Source of the DNA: Sphingobacteriales bacterium UTBCD1
GTDB taxonomy: Bacteria; Bacteroidota; Bacteroidia; Chitinophagales; Chitinophagaceae
Assembly: GCA_002066995.1 (NCBI GenBank)
Contig: MWTC01000030.1
Span: 1-62,809, forward strand
Reading direction: 5' to 3'
Length of the DNA: 62,809 bases
Positions within the stretch are counted from its first letter, which is position 1. Each line of letters starts with the position of its first letter. This document shows, one piece after another, positions 26,882 to 36,765 of this stretch. The translations under genes were made by a program, and so were the position numbers. The notes under the pieces were generated by a model that saw only the letters and a list, made by a program, of their open reading frames with translations, made no database searches and was not told the origin of the DNA.

Positions 26882-28258
26882 TCAGCTTAAAAATCCTTTA
26901 CAGAATTCAAGATACTTTTCACAATCACTATGGTTGGTCATCAGTCCGAGGGAGATCCTGATAGCACCTCGCATCTTCCCGAGGAAATGGATCCTGTCAT
27001 AATGAGTGTAGCCTTTTGATGAATAAAACAAAGACAGCTCTTCAGAAGTAATGCAATTATTGATTTCATCAATGCCCGGGTTACAGAAGCATCCTGTACG
27101 GACGGAAATTCTTTTTTCATTCGCTTTCTGTTCGATCATCCCGACATCAATTTTGTTTCCCTCATGATCAAAAAGATTCATGATAACTGTAGATCCTCTT
27201 CTGTCATTTGTTGCCGGCCCGAAAATATGTACCAGCGGCTTACCGTTTCTATGATTGAGGCGCTGCAGTTCCTGAAGCAAATACCCGGTAAGGACAGAAA
27301 GTTTTTTTTGAATGTTCTCCATGCCGATCTTATTGATCCACTCAAGTCCATAACGTACTGCCGGAATAGACAAATAGTTTACTGTTCCTTCCTCAAACCG
27401 CTCCTGGTTATCTGTCAGAAAAAATTCAGGCATGGTAACGGAAGCATAGGATACCGTGCCGCCGGCAAACCAGGGCTTGTCTAATTTTTCAAATGCATTC
27501 TTCCTTATAAGTAATGCGCCGATACCGGTAGGATAACCGAATATCTTGTAAAAAGATACGCAGGCATATTCAGGTTTTACTGTTTGCAGATCGAGAATAT
27601 TGGAGGGAACAAATGCAGCCGTATCCAATAAGACATCCCAACCATTCTCATGGGCAATGCCGATCCATTTCAGGTCATGTTTTACTCCCGATACATTTGA
27701 TTGTGCCGGGTAAGCAAAAAGTTTGTTTTGTTTATGCTTAGCTGCAACAAGTTTCCGGTGCAGTTGTTCTTCATCAATGCGAAGGTCTTCAAGATAAACG
27801 GGGCAATATTCAAAAGTGGCTCCCTTTCGCCGGGCATATTCCCGGATACCGTTTACGGAATTATGATTATCGAAGAGCAAAAGAAAATGACTCTTATGAT
27901 CAAAAGGATAAGACTCCCCCACTATCTTCAATGCCTGGGTGGCATTGGCGGTGAATACACAATAGTAATCATCTCCTGCATTAAAGTGTTCCAGCACTTC
28001 CCTGCGTGCTTTTTCTACAAACTCAGTCGATCGCAATGAAGTGGGATTGGTGGAATGAGGATTTCCATATACTTCTTTTTCCAGGAACTCCATGTGTTGT
28101 TGCACCTGCCACCTTGAATACAGATTGCCTCCTGTATAATCAAGATATACATGGCCATATTTATCAAGATTCGGGTATTCATTTGCCCTTAGCTTATCGA
28201 ATGTTTCAAATATTTCACTCAGACCGCTACCCTGAACTTCTTCTGCTATACGTTCCAT
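26882..28258 (-). CDS. MOCOS-like class V aminotransferase / cysteine desulfurase-like enzyme
   Basis: 458 aa fold-type I PLP enzyme resembling the N-terminal, sulfur-mobilising domain of eukaryotic molybdenum-cofactor sulfurase: YLDYTGGNLYS near 40, YGNPHSTNPTSLRS near 70, the PLP-lysine segment SFYKIFGYPTGIGALL, and RTGCFCNPG near the C-terminus, where the Cys-rich loop would carry the persulfide. The MOSC domain that completes MOCOS is absent. Neither molybdenum genes nor sulfur-relay partners are near, so the acceptor is unknown. The ATG at 28258 fits; the first ~35 residues are a non-homologous helical leader. The product is probably cytoplasmic. Confidence 0.88.
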   Translation of the reverse strand: MERIAEEVQGSGLSEIFETFDKLRANEYPNLDKYGHVYLDYTGGNLYSRWQVQQHMEFLEKEVYGNPHSTNPTSLRSTEFVEKARREVLEHFNAGDDYYCVFTANATQALKIVGESYPFDHKSHFLLLFDNHNSVNGIREYARRKGATFEYCPVYLEDLRIDEEQLHRKLVAAKHKQNKLFAYPAQSNVSGVKHDLKWIGIAHENGWDVLLDTAAFVPSNILDLQTVKPEYACVSFYKIFGYPTGIGALLIRKNAFEKLDKPWFAGGTVSYASVTMPEFFLTDNQERFEEGTVNYLSIPAVRYGLEWINKIGMENIQKKLSVLTGYLLQELQRLNHRNGKPLVHIFGPATNDRRGSTVIMNLFDHEGNKIDVGMIEQKANEKRISVRTGCFCNPGIDEINNCITSEELSLFYSSKGYTHYDRIHFLGKMRGAIRISLGLMTNHSDCEKYLEFCKGFLS

Positions 28259-28473
28259 AAAACAACATTAATTTTAAATTTGAATTACCCGAATGTGATC
28301 ATGGTAATTAGCATCAAAGGTAAATTAAATATTGAAGCAGGTCTGCGACAGAGGCGTATATCTCTTCCCCTGAGGCAAATGAAAAGAAACAGCTTCCCGG
28401 TTGTTCCGGCTACTCAAACAAAGAAAATTTCAGAATGCAGTTTCAATCCGGAACAGCTTCTTAATTTTATAAA

Positions 28474-29304
28474 ATGAAAAAAGCGATTTTCCCGGGATTT
28501 GCCTTATTATTCCTGGCAACCATTGCAAATGCAGCTTCCGTAGATACGGTGGACATTTACAGCAATGCCATGCATAAAAGTATCAAATGCGTTGTCATTA
28601 CGCCAGACTCTTATGCAGATGGCAGCAATCTTTATCCTGTGGTGTACTTGCTGCATGGCTACAGCGGCAATTTTTCCAATTGGATCACGAAAGTGCCGGA
28701 GTTGAAAAAAGAATCAGACCAATGGCAGATGATTATTATTTGCCCGGACGGTGATTACAGCAGTTGGTACGTTGACAGCCCTGTAGATACTTCCATGCAA
28801 TATGAAACTTATATAGCCAATGAAGTACCGGCTTTTATTGATTCGCATTACCGTACGATCAGGAAGCGGGGTGCAAGAGCAATAACCGGACTAAGTATGG
28901 GAGGTCACGGCGGATTATTCCTTGGGCTGCGTCATGCCGATTTCTTTGGCGCCTGCGGCAGCATGAGTGGAGTAGTTGACCTGGGCTTTACTAAAAATAA
29001 ATACGACCTGATCAAGCGGATCGGCGATACAATTCAATATGCAGGCAACTGGAAGAATTTTTCAGTGATCCATATTATAGACCGCTACCCGAAAGATTCC
29101 TTGGCAATCATTTTTGATTGCGGCAATGATGATCCTTTTGCAGGAATCAACAGGAAATTACACCAGAAAATGCTCCGGCTGAAAATTCCTCATGATTATA
29201 CCCAGCGGCCGGGGAAACATGACTGGAATTACTGGGCTAATGCCGTGCAATACCAACTGTTGTTTTTCAGAAACTTCTTTAATAAAATGAAGAGTGAACA
29301 ATGA
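28474..29304 (+). CDS. Secreted esterase of the esterase D / antigen 85 alpha/beta-hydrolase type
   Basis: 276 aa with a signal peptide (MKKAIFPGFALLFLATIANAA). The oxyanion region is YLLHGYSGN near 62; the nucleophile elbow is GLSMGGHGG with Ser141; Asp is expected in IIFDCGNDDPF and the catalytic His is H249 in RPGKHDWNYW. Homologues include S-formylglutathione hydrolase, feruloyl/acetyl-xylan esterases and antigen 85, so the substrate could be an acetylated sugar or small ester. No polysaccharide-utilisation genes are adjacent. The gene converges with the MORN-like gene after 14 bases. Confidence 0.92.
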   Translation: MKKAIFPGFALLFLATIANAASVDTVDIYSNAMHKSIKCVVITPDSYADGSNLYPVVYLLHGYSGNFSNWITKVPELKKESDQWQMIIICPDGDYSSWYVDSPVDTSMQYETYIANEVPAFIDSHYRTIRKRGARAITGLSMGGHGGLFLGLRHADFFGACGSMSGVVDLGFTKNKYDLIKRIGDTIQYAGNWKNFSVIHIIDRYPKDSLAIIFDCGNDDPFAGINRKLHQKMLRLKIPHDYTQRPGKHDWNYWANAVQYQLLFFRNFFNKMKSEQ

Positions 29305-29318
29305 CCTGAAAAAGAATT

Positions 29319-30023
29319 TCAGTACCCCGTTTTCCCATCTCTTTCTTTGATCTTTTTCTTTCCTGAGTTCTTCTTTTCGTAATCAAGAACGGCTTTGGGT
29401 TTGGCCTTTGCATTATTTGTTACAGTATCAGGTTTAGATTTTTCGCCAAAGCCTATGAGTTGAAGATCGCTGTCATTTGCTGCGGCATTACCTGCAGAAT
29501 TAGCCGGTTTGTCCAGCCAGTACTTTTCTGTTTTTATGATTGTTCCGAAATCAGGATCATAATAAGTCCATGTACCGTGTTTCAATGAAAAGCCATCCAG
29601 CTTCACCACTTTCCTGTCAACAACTTTTAAAGGATCATGCAGGTCATACACATCTACGGTATCATAAGGGTCGGCGGGATTCACTGCTTTCCAGCTTTCT
29701 TCACGGATCAACCCGCCTGTCATATTATAGTAATCGCATTTGCCGTCTTTATTTCCCCAACGATAGTGTTCTTCGGCAATCTTGTCTCCCATTAATGAAA
29801 ATCGCTGCCACAATCCTTCTTTGAGTCCATTTACATAATAACCTTGCTCATCATATCCCGGTTCACCCCGTATCTCTTCCAGGTGTATGACCCAGGGGCC
29901 TTGTTTTTTACCATTCATATCCACCCGGTTCAGTGTGTCCCCCCGCACACTTATTATAAAATTCTTCCATTGGCTGGTGCCATTCATGGAAATAAAAAGA
30001 AAAATAAAAAGTACGAATCGCAT
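29319..30023 (-). CDS. MORN/YwqK-like repeat protein, exported
   Basis: 234 aa with a short signal peptide (MRFVLFIFLFISMNGTSQ). Repeated segments of the form NGKKQGPWVI, YYVNGLKEGLWQRF and RWGNKDGKCDYYN resemble MORN or YwqK-antitoxin-type beta-hairpin repeats; a later copy reads SLKHGTWTYYDPD. The C-terminal ~60 residues are a Lys/Ser/Asn-rich linker ending KKKIKERDGKTGY. Such proteins are common in Bacteroidota without known function. It converges with the esterase gene. Confidence 0.8.
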   Translation of the reverse strand: MRFVLFIFLFISMNGTSQWKNFIISVRGDTLNRVDMNGKKQGPWVIHLEEIRGEPGYDEQGYYVNGLKEGLWQRFSLMGDKIAEEHYRWGNKDGKCDYYNMTGGLIREESWKAVNPADPYDTVDVYDLHDPLKVVDRKVVKLDGFSLKHGTWTYYDPDFGTIIKTEKYWLDKPANSAGNAAANDSDLQLIGFGEKSKPDTVTNNAKAKPKAVLDYEKKNSGKKKIKERDGKTGY

Positions 30024-30134
30024 TGTTTAGTAAGTTTGAAAAAGGTTTATTACAAATACAAATTCCTTACCATTAATCGGCTTGCAGTAACTCAGATCTT
30101 CATCTTCTTTATTAAACGCTAAAATCAACTGTTT

Positions 30135-32801
30135 ATGTCATCAAAATTAATACAATTTCCATTGGCGGTTCTTGGCTGCCTGCTTTCGGTAACGGTCTGG
30201 GCCCAGGTTTCACCAACTTCCGGAGCTGAGAGACTCAGAGGATTAGAGCAAAGAGAAGTTTTGGAAAAAAAATCCCTGCTCAATAACATAAAATTCCGCA
30301 ATATCGGGCCCAGCATCATGAGTGGCCGGGTAGATGATCTGGATGTGAACCCGGATGACCCCACTGAATTTTATGTTGCTTATGCTACGGGAGGTTTATG
30401 GTACACGCAAAACAATGGTCAATCTTTCATACCTGTTTTCGACAGCGCTGACGTGATCGGCATTGGTGCCATTGCAGTAAACTGGAAAACCAGGACTATC
30501 TGGGTAGGCACCGGCGAAGTGAACAGCAGCCGCTCTTCCTATTCCGGCATCGGTATTTACAAAAGCGCCGACAACGGAAAACACTGGGAATATCTTGGTT
30601 TACCTGAATCGCATCATATCGGGAAAATTGTATTGCATCCTGGCGATAACAATACGGCATGGGTGGCAGTACTCGGTCATTTATATTCCCCTAACAAAGA
30701 AAGAGGCGTATATAAAACAACAGATGGGGGAAAAACCTGGAAGCAAACATTATACATTGACGACAACACAGGCTGCGTAGATATGGAAATCAATCCGGCC
30801 AATCCGAATGAGATCTATGCTGCTATGTGGTATCGCACCAGGAGTACCTGGAAATTTGTTGAAAGCGGAAAGACCAGTGGTATTTATAAAAGTATTGATG
30901 GCGGCGAAACATGGAAACCGGTTTCCGGAGCAGGCTCCGGTTTTATGGAAGGTGATAAAATAGGCAGAATAGGCCTGGCCGTATATCCCAAAAACCCGCA
31001 GACCCTTTATGCTGTTGTGGATAATAACATGCTGAAACCTGTAAAGGAAAAGAAAGACGACTCCTCCTATACAAAAGAAAATTTTAAAAATATAACTAAA
31101 GATCAATTTCAAAATCTGGACGATAAAAAGCTGAACAGTTTTTTGAGACAAAACAGGTTTCCCAGGATTTACACAGCAGAATCAGTAAAAGAAATGGTAG
31201 CAAAAGACAAAGTGAAACCAACTGCAGTATGGGATTTTTTAGACACAGATGACGGATTTACCAATGCAGGTATTTACGGTTGCGAAGTGTACCGCAGTGA
31301 TAACGGTGGCGTGAACTGGAAAAAAGTGAATGAAAAAGATATCGGCATATACAATACCTACGGATATTATTTCGGAAAGATCTACGTCTCTCCTGCAAAT
31401 GACAATAAAGTAATTATTACCGGCATCTCCCTTCAGATGTCCACTGACGGAGGCAAAACATTTAAAAATATAAATAAATCAAATGTACACGATGATCATC
31501 ATGCAGTCTGGATTGATCCTAAACGGGATGATCATATAATTAATGGAAACGATGGTGGTTGCAACATTACTTACGATGACGGAGAACACTGGTTTTTTGC
31601 CAACACTCCTTCGGTGGGCCAATATTATTCAGTGGTAACTGATGACGAAAAACCTTACAACGTCTATGGCGGATTACAGGATAACGGTGTCTGGTACGGG
31701 CCGTCCTCCAACCGGGATAATATCGGATGGCAAAGCACGGGTAACTATCCATTCAAGATGCTGATCGGCGGTGATGGCATGCAGGTACAGGTGGATACCA
31801 GGGATAATGTCACTACTTATGCCGGTTCCCAGTTCGGCGCCTATTCACGTTTTAACCGGGTTACAAGAGGCGACCGGAAATCAGTAAAACCTCAATACGA
31901 ATTAGGAGAAAAACCATTACGCTTCAACTGGCAGACTCCAATTATGCTGAGCAAGCTGAACCAGGACATATTTTACATCGGAGCAGACAGGTTATATCGT
32001 TCGTTGAACCGGGGTGATAGTTTAGTGGAGATCAGCAACGATCTTACAAACGGGAAAAAAGAAGGCAGCAATCTGCCTTTTGGTACGATTACCACCATTG
32101 CAGAATCACCAACAAGATTTGGCTTACTGTATGCAGGCACAGATGACGGTAATGTCCAGGTATCCAAAGACAATGGCTATTCATGGCAATTGATCAGCAA
32201 CCTGGAAGATTCCCCTGTTAAAAGTCAAAAGTCAAAAACCAAAAAATCAAACTCCGGCTTCACTCCCGGCGATCCACGTTTAATTACTCACGGACTGTGG
32301 GTCACCAGGGTGATCGCTTCTCAATACAAAGAAGGAAGGGTTTATGTAACATTGAGCGGATTACGCAACGATAATTTTGCACCGCTTCTTTATGTGAGTG
32401 AAGATTATGGGAATACCTGGAAACAGTTAGGTACCGGCCCGGCAGGCCTGCCAATGGAATCATTGAATGTGATTCGAGAAGATCCAAAAAGTGACAGCAT
32501 TCTGTATGTAGGGAGTGATGGTGGCCTGTATGTAAGTTTTGACCAGGGAAACAGCTTTATGAAATGGGATGGCGGATTGCCCAAATCAATTCCTGTACAC
32601 GACATAACTTTCCAGGTGAGAGAGAATGAAATTATATTGGGGACTCATGGAAGAAGCATCTATATAGCCAAATTAGACAATGTTCAAAAAATCAGGCAGG
32701 ACCCTGATTGGATAAACAAGATGCCAAAGGAACAGCCGCAGGATAACAGAAGAAGATTTTTTAATGATGACGGAAATAAAATGACTCCTGAAAAAGACTG
32801 A
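30135..32801 (+). CDS. Secreted Asp-box (BNR/sortilin-like) beta-propeller protein
   Basis: 888 aa with a signal peptide (through VTVWAQ). At least eight Asp-box motifs (S/T-x-D-x-G-x-T/S-W/F) are spread through the chain: YKSADNGKHW, YKTTDGGKTW, YKSIDGGETW, YRSDNGGVNW, MSTDGGKTF, VSKDNGYSW, VSEDYGNTW, VSFDQGNSF. This gives the two stacked propellers of the sortilin/VPS10-like or xyloglucanase-like family. An insertion (DNNMLKPVKEKKDD...KDKVKPTAVWDFLD, ~300-370) interrupts the first propeller. The catalytic residues of glycosidases with this fold could not be confirmed, so activity is open. No type IX C-terminal signal is visible. Confidence 0.88.
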   Translation: MSSKLIQFPLAVLGCLLSVTVWAQVSPTSGAERLRGLEQREVLEKKSLLNNIKFRNIGPSIMSGRVDDLDVNPDDPTEFYVAYATGGLWYTQNNGQSFIPVFDSADVIGIGAIAVNWKTRTIWVGTGEVNSSRSSYSGIGIYKSADNGKHWEYLGLPESHHIGKIVLHPGDNNTAWVAVLGHLYSPNKERGVYKTTDGGKTWKQTLYIDDNTGCVDMEINPANPNEIYAAMWYRTRSTWKFVESGKTSGIYKSIDGGETWKPVSGAGSGFMEGDKIGRIGLAVYPKNPQTLYAVVDNNMLKPVKEKKDDSSYTKENFKNITKDQFQNLDDKKLNSFLRQNRFPRIYTAESVKEMVAKDKVKPTAVWDFLDTDDGFTNAGIYGCEVYRSDNGGVNWKKVNEKDIGIYNTYGYYFGKIYVSPANDNKVIITGISLQMSTDGGKTFKNINKSNVHDDHHAVWIDPKRDDHIINGNDGGCNITYDDGEHWFFANTPSVGQYYSVVTDDEKPYNVYGGLQDNGVWYGPSSNRDNIGWQSTGNYPFKMLIGGDGMQVQVDTRDNVTTYAGSQFGAYSRFNRVTRGDRKSVKPQYELGEKPLRFNWQTPIMLSKLNQDIFYIGADRLYRSLNRGDSLVEISNDLTNGKKEGSNLPFGTITTIAESPTRFGLLYAGTDDGNVQVSKDNGYSWQLISNLEDSPVKSQKSKTKKSNSGFTPGDPRLITHGLWVTRVIASQYKEGRVYVTLSGLRNDNFAPLLYVSEDYGNTWKQLGTGPAGLPMESLNVIREDPKSDSILYVGSDGGLYVSFDQGNSFMKWDGGLPKSIPVHDITFQVRENEIILGTHGRSIYIAKLDNVQKIRQDPDWINKMPKEQPQDNRRRFFNDDGNKMTPEKD

Positions 32802-32830
32802 TCTTTCAAAAAATATCCTGTTTTTTACAG

Positions 32831-32848
32831 CTCCCGCATCTGCGGGAG
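32831..32848 (+). terminator. Possible terminator hairpin after the Asp-box gene
   Basis: CTCCCGCA-TC-TGCGGGAG forms a perfect inverted repeat 30 bases after the stop at 32801. No clear T-run follows (TTGCAGTTTACA), so it could equally be a dispersed palindrome. Confidence 0.4.
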
Positions 32849-33004
32849 TTGCAGTTTACAGGCGTCTTAACCACCACCAAAAACTATTATTTCCCTATGC
32901 CGCTTACACAATTTCACCCATGCAATAATGCATTTATTCTTTCCGTTATATTTAACATCGTATCTTTAGCATCACCTGACTGAAGAAAGGCAAAACTTTC
33001 TTAA

Positions 33005-34213
33005 ATGAAACCTTGTAAACCAATACTATTATTCCAGGTATGGATGGTCATTTTCTCCATTGCAGGCATCACACAAAATAAATTTCTTACAGAAACAAAT
33101 ATCACCCGGACACTTAACCGTCCGGTAGTTGCATTGTCCCAAATTGCGGATACATTAATGAATAAGGATGAAGAATTTACTTTTAGCAAAGACCAACTGG
33201 AAAATATCCTGAATGAACGTAAGGCTGTACCGTTTATTTTAGGAAAAACAAATGAAAACCGGAATATTGAAGCATGGTTTTTCCCGGGAACAAGCATTAA
33301 AAAGGCTCTTGTCATAGGAGGAGTACATGGATCTGAATTGTCTTCAATAGAAGTTGCTGAAATTTTAATCAGCAACCTAATGCGACGGGAAAAACCTTAT
33401 TATAATGTCATTATTATTCCCGGTTTATTCCCGGACAATGCCTATACCGCAAAAGAAAATCAAAAAGAAATTGGCAGTACGGCTAATCTGGGCAGGTATG
33501 GTATATCATCACCGGCAGATCCAAACAGGCAAATGCCTTCTCCGGGTAAGCCGTTTTATGAAGAATACGGTAAAGATCATTTTGAAAGGGAGATAGACCC
33601 GGAAAACAAATTACTTCTCAAACTGATCGCTATTTATCATCCGGACCGGATAGCAAGCATACATGCCATACGAAATATAAGCAAAGCCGGAATCTTTGCT
33701 GATCCCAGGACTGACAACAATAGCATAGCCCTGGGATTTGAAACAGACAGCATGCTTGCTATAGAAATGTCAAGACTGATCAGGAATAATAATGGCCATG
33801 TACCCGGCAATTTTTTAAATGGCAGGCCAACCGCCTTATACTATAAAGATCCGGTCCCGGTTGAAAAAGGAAAATTTCAAAAGAGAAATTTCTCCGGTAC
33901 TATACTCCCGCAAAATCGCGGAAGCGGGGTTTCCCTGGGTACCTGGGCCAGTACTGCAATATCATCAGAGACTGATCCTGCATACAACCGGAAAGCGATG
34001 AGAATACTTACGATAGAATTCCCGGGATACAAACGCCCGGTTGATTATAAAACTGCATCACAGCAAAAACATATCCGCAAGCTGCTGAAACTGTATGCTT
34101 CGTCTATTGAAAACATTTTTCTCGAAAAATATTTAGTTGAGGGATACCAGGACGAACGTTTACCCGCATCTGAATTTTCTTACTGCTTACCGGACAACCC
34201 GGATATGTTGTAA
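33005..34213 (+). CDS. M14-like zinc carboxypeptidase family protein, exported
   Basis: 402 aa with a hydrophobic signal segment (residues ~8-24). The metallocarboxypeptidase pattern is readable: HxxE zinc ligands H108 and E111 in GGVHGSELSS, the substrate-binding N/R in DPNRQ (172-176), the third ligand H220 in ASIHAIR, and the catalytic glutamate position E338 in TIEFPG. Homologues include peptidoglycan and muramyl-peptide carboxypeptidases and succinylglutamate desuccinylase-like enzymes. The intact metal site suggests an active enzyme, probably periplasmic. No neighbour hints at its substrate. Confidence 0.82.
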   Translation: MKPCKPILLFQVWMVIFSIAGITQNKFLTETNITRTLNRPVVALSQIADTLMNKDEEFTFSKDQLENILNERKAVPFILGKTNENRNIEAWFFPGTSIKKALVIGGVHGSELSSIEVAEILISNLMRREKPYYNVIIIPGLFPDNAYTAKENQKEIGSTANLGRYGISSPADPNRQMPSPGKPFYEEYGKDHFEREIDPENKLLLKLIAIYHPDRIASIHAIRNISKAGIFADPRTDNNSIALGFETDSMLAIEMSRLIRNNNGHVPGNFLNGRPTALYYKDPVPVEKGKFQKRNFSGTILPQNRGSGVSLGTWASTAISSETDPAYNRKAMRILTIEFPGYKRPVDYKTASQQKHIRKLLKLYASSIENIFLEKYLVEGYQDERLPASEFSYCLPDNPDML

Positions 34214-34266
34214 CAGATATGATCCCTGATTTTAGCAAGGACATCCACACCGCACTTCTGCCGCTG

Positions 34267-34632
34267 TCACCGGCAATAATAATTCAAAGCAGATTGCGCT
34301 TCATCATAGGTCAGCCAGTATTCTACCACTTCTCCTGAAAATACCGATCCTTCAGAACGATTATAGAAATTCCTGGTGCCATAATTACTGAAATTCCCGT
34401 AAAGGATATCTCCCGTGTAAGGTTTGTACCCGTTCCATCCCCGGATAATTGCATACCCGTTATAGGTATCCAAAACAAAATATGGATAATAAGAAGAGGT
34501 ATATACAACTGAACCCCGCTCTTTGCTGAGCCAGTAATTTTCATCAACAACTCTCAGCTGATCTTTAATACAACTGCTGAAGAGAACCATAAGGGAAAAA
34601 GTAATTATTGAAAGAGTAAAAATCTTTTTCAT
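34267..34632 (-). CDS. Small lipoprotein of unknown function
   Basis: 121 aa. The signal MKKIFTLSIITFSLMVLFSSC ends in a lipobox, so Cys21 should be acylated. The mature part is rich in Tyr, Gly and Asn (SYYPYFVLDTYNGYAIIRGWNGYKPY) and looks like a small beta domain. I do not recognise a family. It faces the M14-like gene convergently, with about 50 bases between stops. Confidence 0.75.
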   Translation of the reverse strand: MKKIFTLSIITFSLMVLFSSCIKDQLRVVDENYWLSKERGSVVYTSSYYPYFVLDTYNGYAIIRGWNGYKPYTGDILYGNFSNYGTRNFYNRSEGSVFSGEVVEYWLTYDEAQSALNYYCR

Positions 34633-34937
34633 GGTATAGAAGTTTCAATTAAAAAATTTTGTTTACATGTGTAAGAAGGCAAATGACAGGCTAAAGTCTA
34701 ATTACAATTTGTTAAAGATTACGACAGGAAGAATCTTAAGATTGGTTATTCCAATGACAGCAAGTAAATAATATTATGGGAAGCAGGATGTCATTTTTCT
34801 AACAGGAGCATAATTCTCCATAGAAAAATATTCTCCAGTCCTTTGCCTTACGAATTAATATTCAGCTTTAACGGCGATTTGAAATCTGCAGGCCCTGGCG
34901 GTATAAATCATGATTTTTAATTAATCTTAACTAATGG
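34633..34937. other. Intergenic stretch without recognised gene
   Basis: AT-rich, no coding frame and no strong structure. It lies between the small lipoprotein gene and the 3' end of the CoA-transferase gene and probably contains the lipoprotein promoter. Confidence 0.5.
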
Positions 34938-36224
34938 CTAAAAAATTCTGAATCGTTCGTAACAGGCTTTTTCCAAAGCTTCCCTGTCATCTGGATGTGA
35001 AATATTGATGAGCGCTTTGGCTCTTTGCCTTAAATTCTTTCCGAATAAGCAGGCAATGCCGTATTCGGTGACGATATAATGTACATGCGCCCTTGTTGTG
35101 GTAACTGCAGCGCCTGGTTTCAAAAAGGGAACTATGCGGGGTACTCCTTTTGCTGTCCGGGATGGCAGGGCAATGATCGGTTTTCCACCTTCACTCAGGG
35201 ATGCGCCGCGGATAAAATCCATCTGCCCTCCCACTCCTGAATACTGGTATGTGCCAATTGAATCCGCACAGATCTGCCCGGTGATATCCACTTCAATGGC
35301 ACTATTGATGGCAACCATTTTGTTGTTGCGGCGGATAACGCCCGGTTCATTTACGTAATCAATATCCAGAAACTGGAATGCCGGGTTGTCATCCACATAA
35401 TCATACAACCGCCTTGTACCTAAAGCAAAAGCAGTGACCGCTTTGTTAGGATGGATTTGTTTATACTTATTGTTGATGATATCTTTTTCAAACAGTTCAA
35501 TAATTCCATCAGAACACATTTCGGTATGTATTCCCAGGTCTTTATGGCTGCTTAACGATCGTAACACTGCATCAGGTATGGAACCGATACCCATTTGCAA
35601 ACAACTCCTGTCTTCGATTAGTGAAGCTACATGTTGACCGATCTTCATTTCCACCGGCCCGACTTTATCACCATAGCGCACTTCATATAAAGGATCATTA
35701 CACTGAACCATACTATGAAACCTGCTGCTGTGGATCAACCCGTCACCATGTGTACGGGGAACGTTGGGATTCACCACTGCAATCACATGCTGTGCCGTAT
35801 TTACGGCAGAGCGGGCAATATCCACCGATACGCCAAGGGAGCAATAACCATGTTTATCCGGCGGCGACACCTGCACCATAGCCACATCAATAGCTAAAAT
35901 ATTCCTTTTAAACAACTCAGGAATTTCACTTAAAAAAACGGGAACATAATCAGCATGCCCCTGTTGCACGGCAGAACGAATGCTCGCAGATACAAACAGC
36001 GAATTGACATGAAAGCTACCGTCATATTCAGGCTTCGCCACTTCAATATCGCCATAAACACTGATGAAAACCAATTCTACGTTCTGCAGGCGATATGATT
36101 GTCTTGCCAGTTCTTTCAATAAACAAACAGGTGTCTGCGCACTTCCATGAATATATACCCGGTTGCCGGATTGAATGATCGCAACAGCTTCTTCCGCTGT
36201 TTTATAAACTACAGGCGTTTTCAT
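34938..36224 (-). CDS. Acetyl-CoA hydrolase/transferase family protein (4-hydroxybutyrate CoA-transferase-like)
   Basis: 428 aa, normal for the family. It moves CoA between acetyl-CoA and a short carboxylic acid. Conserved regions include MVQVSPPDKHGYCSLGVSVD, the GIGSIPDAVL loop, the catalytic glutamate in NSAIEVDITGQ, the YSGVGGQMDFIRGA CoA-binding region and the C-terminal VTEYGIACLFGKNLRQRA. There is no signal peptide. No butyrate- or hydroxybutyrate-pathway genes are adjacent, so the acceptor acid is unknown. It is followed on the same strand by nothing close. Confidence 0.92.
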   Translation of the reverse strand: MKTPVVYKTAEEAVAIIQSGNRVYIHGSAQTPVCLLKELARQSYRLQNVELVFISVYGDIEVAKPEYDGSFHVNSLFVSASIRSAVQQGHADYVPVFLSEIPELFKRNILAIDVAMVQVSPPDKHGYCSLGVSVDIARSAVNTAQHVIAVVNPNVPRTHGDGLIHSSRFHSMVQCNDPLYEVRYGDKVGPVEMKIGQHVASLIEDRSCLQMGIGSIPDAVLRSLSSHKDLGIHTEMCSDGIIELFEKDIINNKYKQIHPNKAVTAFALGTRRLYDYVDDNPAFQFLDIDYVNEPGVIRRNNKMVAINSAIEVDITGQICADSIGTYQYSGVGGQMDFIRGASLSEGGKPIIALPSRTAKGVPRIVPFLKPGAAVTTTRAHVHYIVTEYGIACLFGKNLRQRAKALINISHPDDREALEKACYERFRIF

Positions 36225-36297
36225 ATTGCAAAAATACCTTCATACAAATGAAAGAGTGTTGATTATTCTTTTGTGAGGAGCTGACCGGGATCAACCG

Positions 36298-36717
36298 TCA
36301 TGCGGTTATAAACCATTCTACAGCCAATTCATACCCCTTTAAGCCCAACCCGATAATGCTGCCGGCAGCTTTTCCGGAGATATAAGATATTTTGCGAAAG
36401 TCTTCCCGTGCATGCACATTAGAAATGTGAACTTCGATCACCGGGGTTTTAACAGCTGCTACTGCATCCCCAATTGCTATTGAGGTATGTGTATATCCCC
36501 CTGGGTTAAAAATGATACCATCATGATCAAATCCTACACGTTGAATCTCGTTGATGAGTTCACCTTCAACATTGCTCTGAAAATATGAAAACTGTACCTG
36601 TGGAAATTTCTTCTTCAGCCCTTCATAGAATTGTTCAAAAGAAGTGACGCCATACACATCCGGTTCCCTCCTGCCAAGAAGATTTAGATTCGGCCCATTG
36701 ATGATTGCAATTTTCAT
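36298..36717 (-). CDS. aroQ: Type II 3-dehydroquinate dehydratase
   Basis: 139 aa, typical of the dodecameric type II enzyme, which converts 3-dehydroquinate to 3-dehydroshikimate in aromatic amino-acid synthesis. IINGPNLNLLGRREPDVYG at the N-terminus is the family signature, with the lid Arg and Tyr. The EGELINEI glutamate, INPGGYTHTSIAI and EVHISNVHARE segments complete the active site. No other shikimate genes are near. It lies 48 bases downstream of carA on the same strand, so the two may be co-transcribed. Confidence 0.96.
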   Translation of the reverse strand: MKIAIINGPNLNLLGRREPDVYGVTSFEQFYEGLKKKFPQVQFSYFQSNVEGELINEIQRVGFDHDGIIFNPGGYTHTSIAIGDAVAAVKTPVIEVHISNVHAREDFRKISYISGKAAGSIIGLGLKGYELAVEWFITA

Positions 36718-36765
36718 AAAAAGAAAAATTCGGTAAATAGAAATTTTGTTTCCAGGGGATCCGTA

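Noticed and set aside
28280-28477. 65-aa frame before the esterase
   Set aside because: Overlaps the esterase start and reads like leader sequence; no signal, domain or conserved motif.
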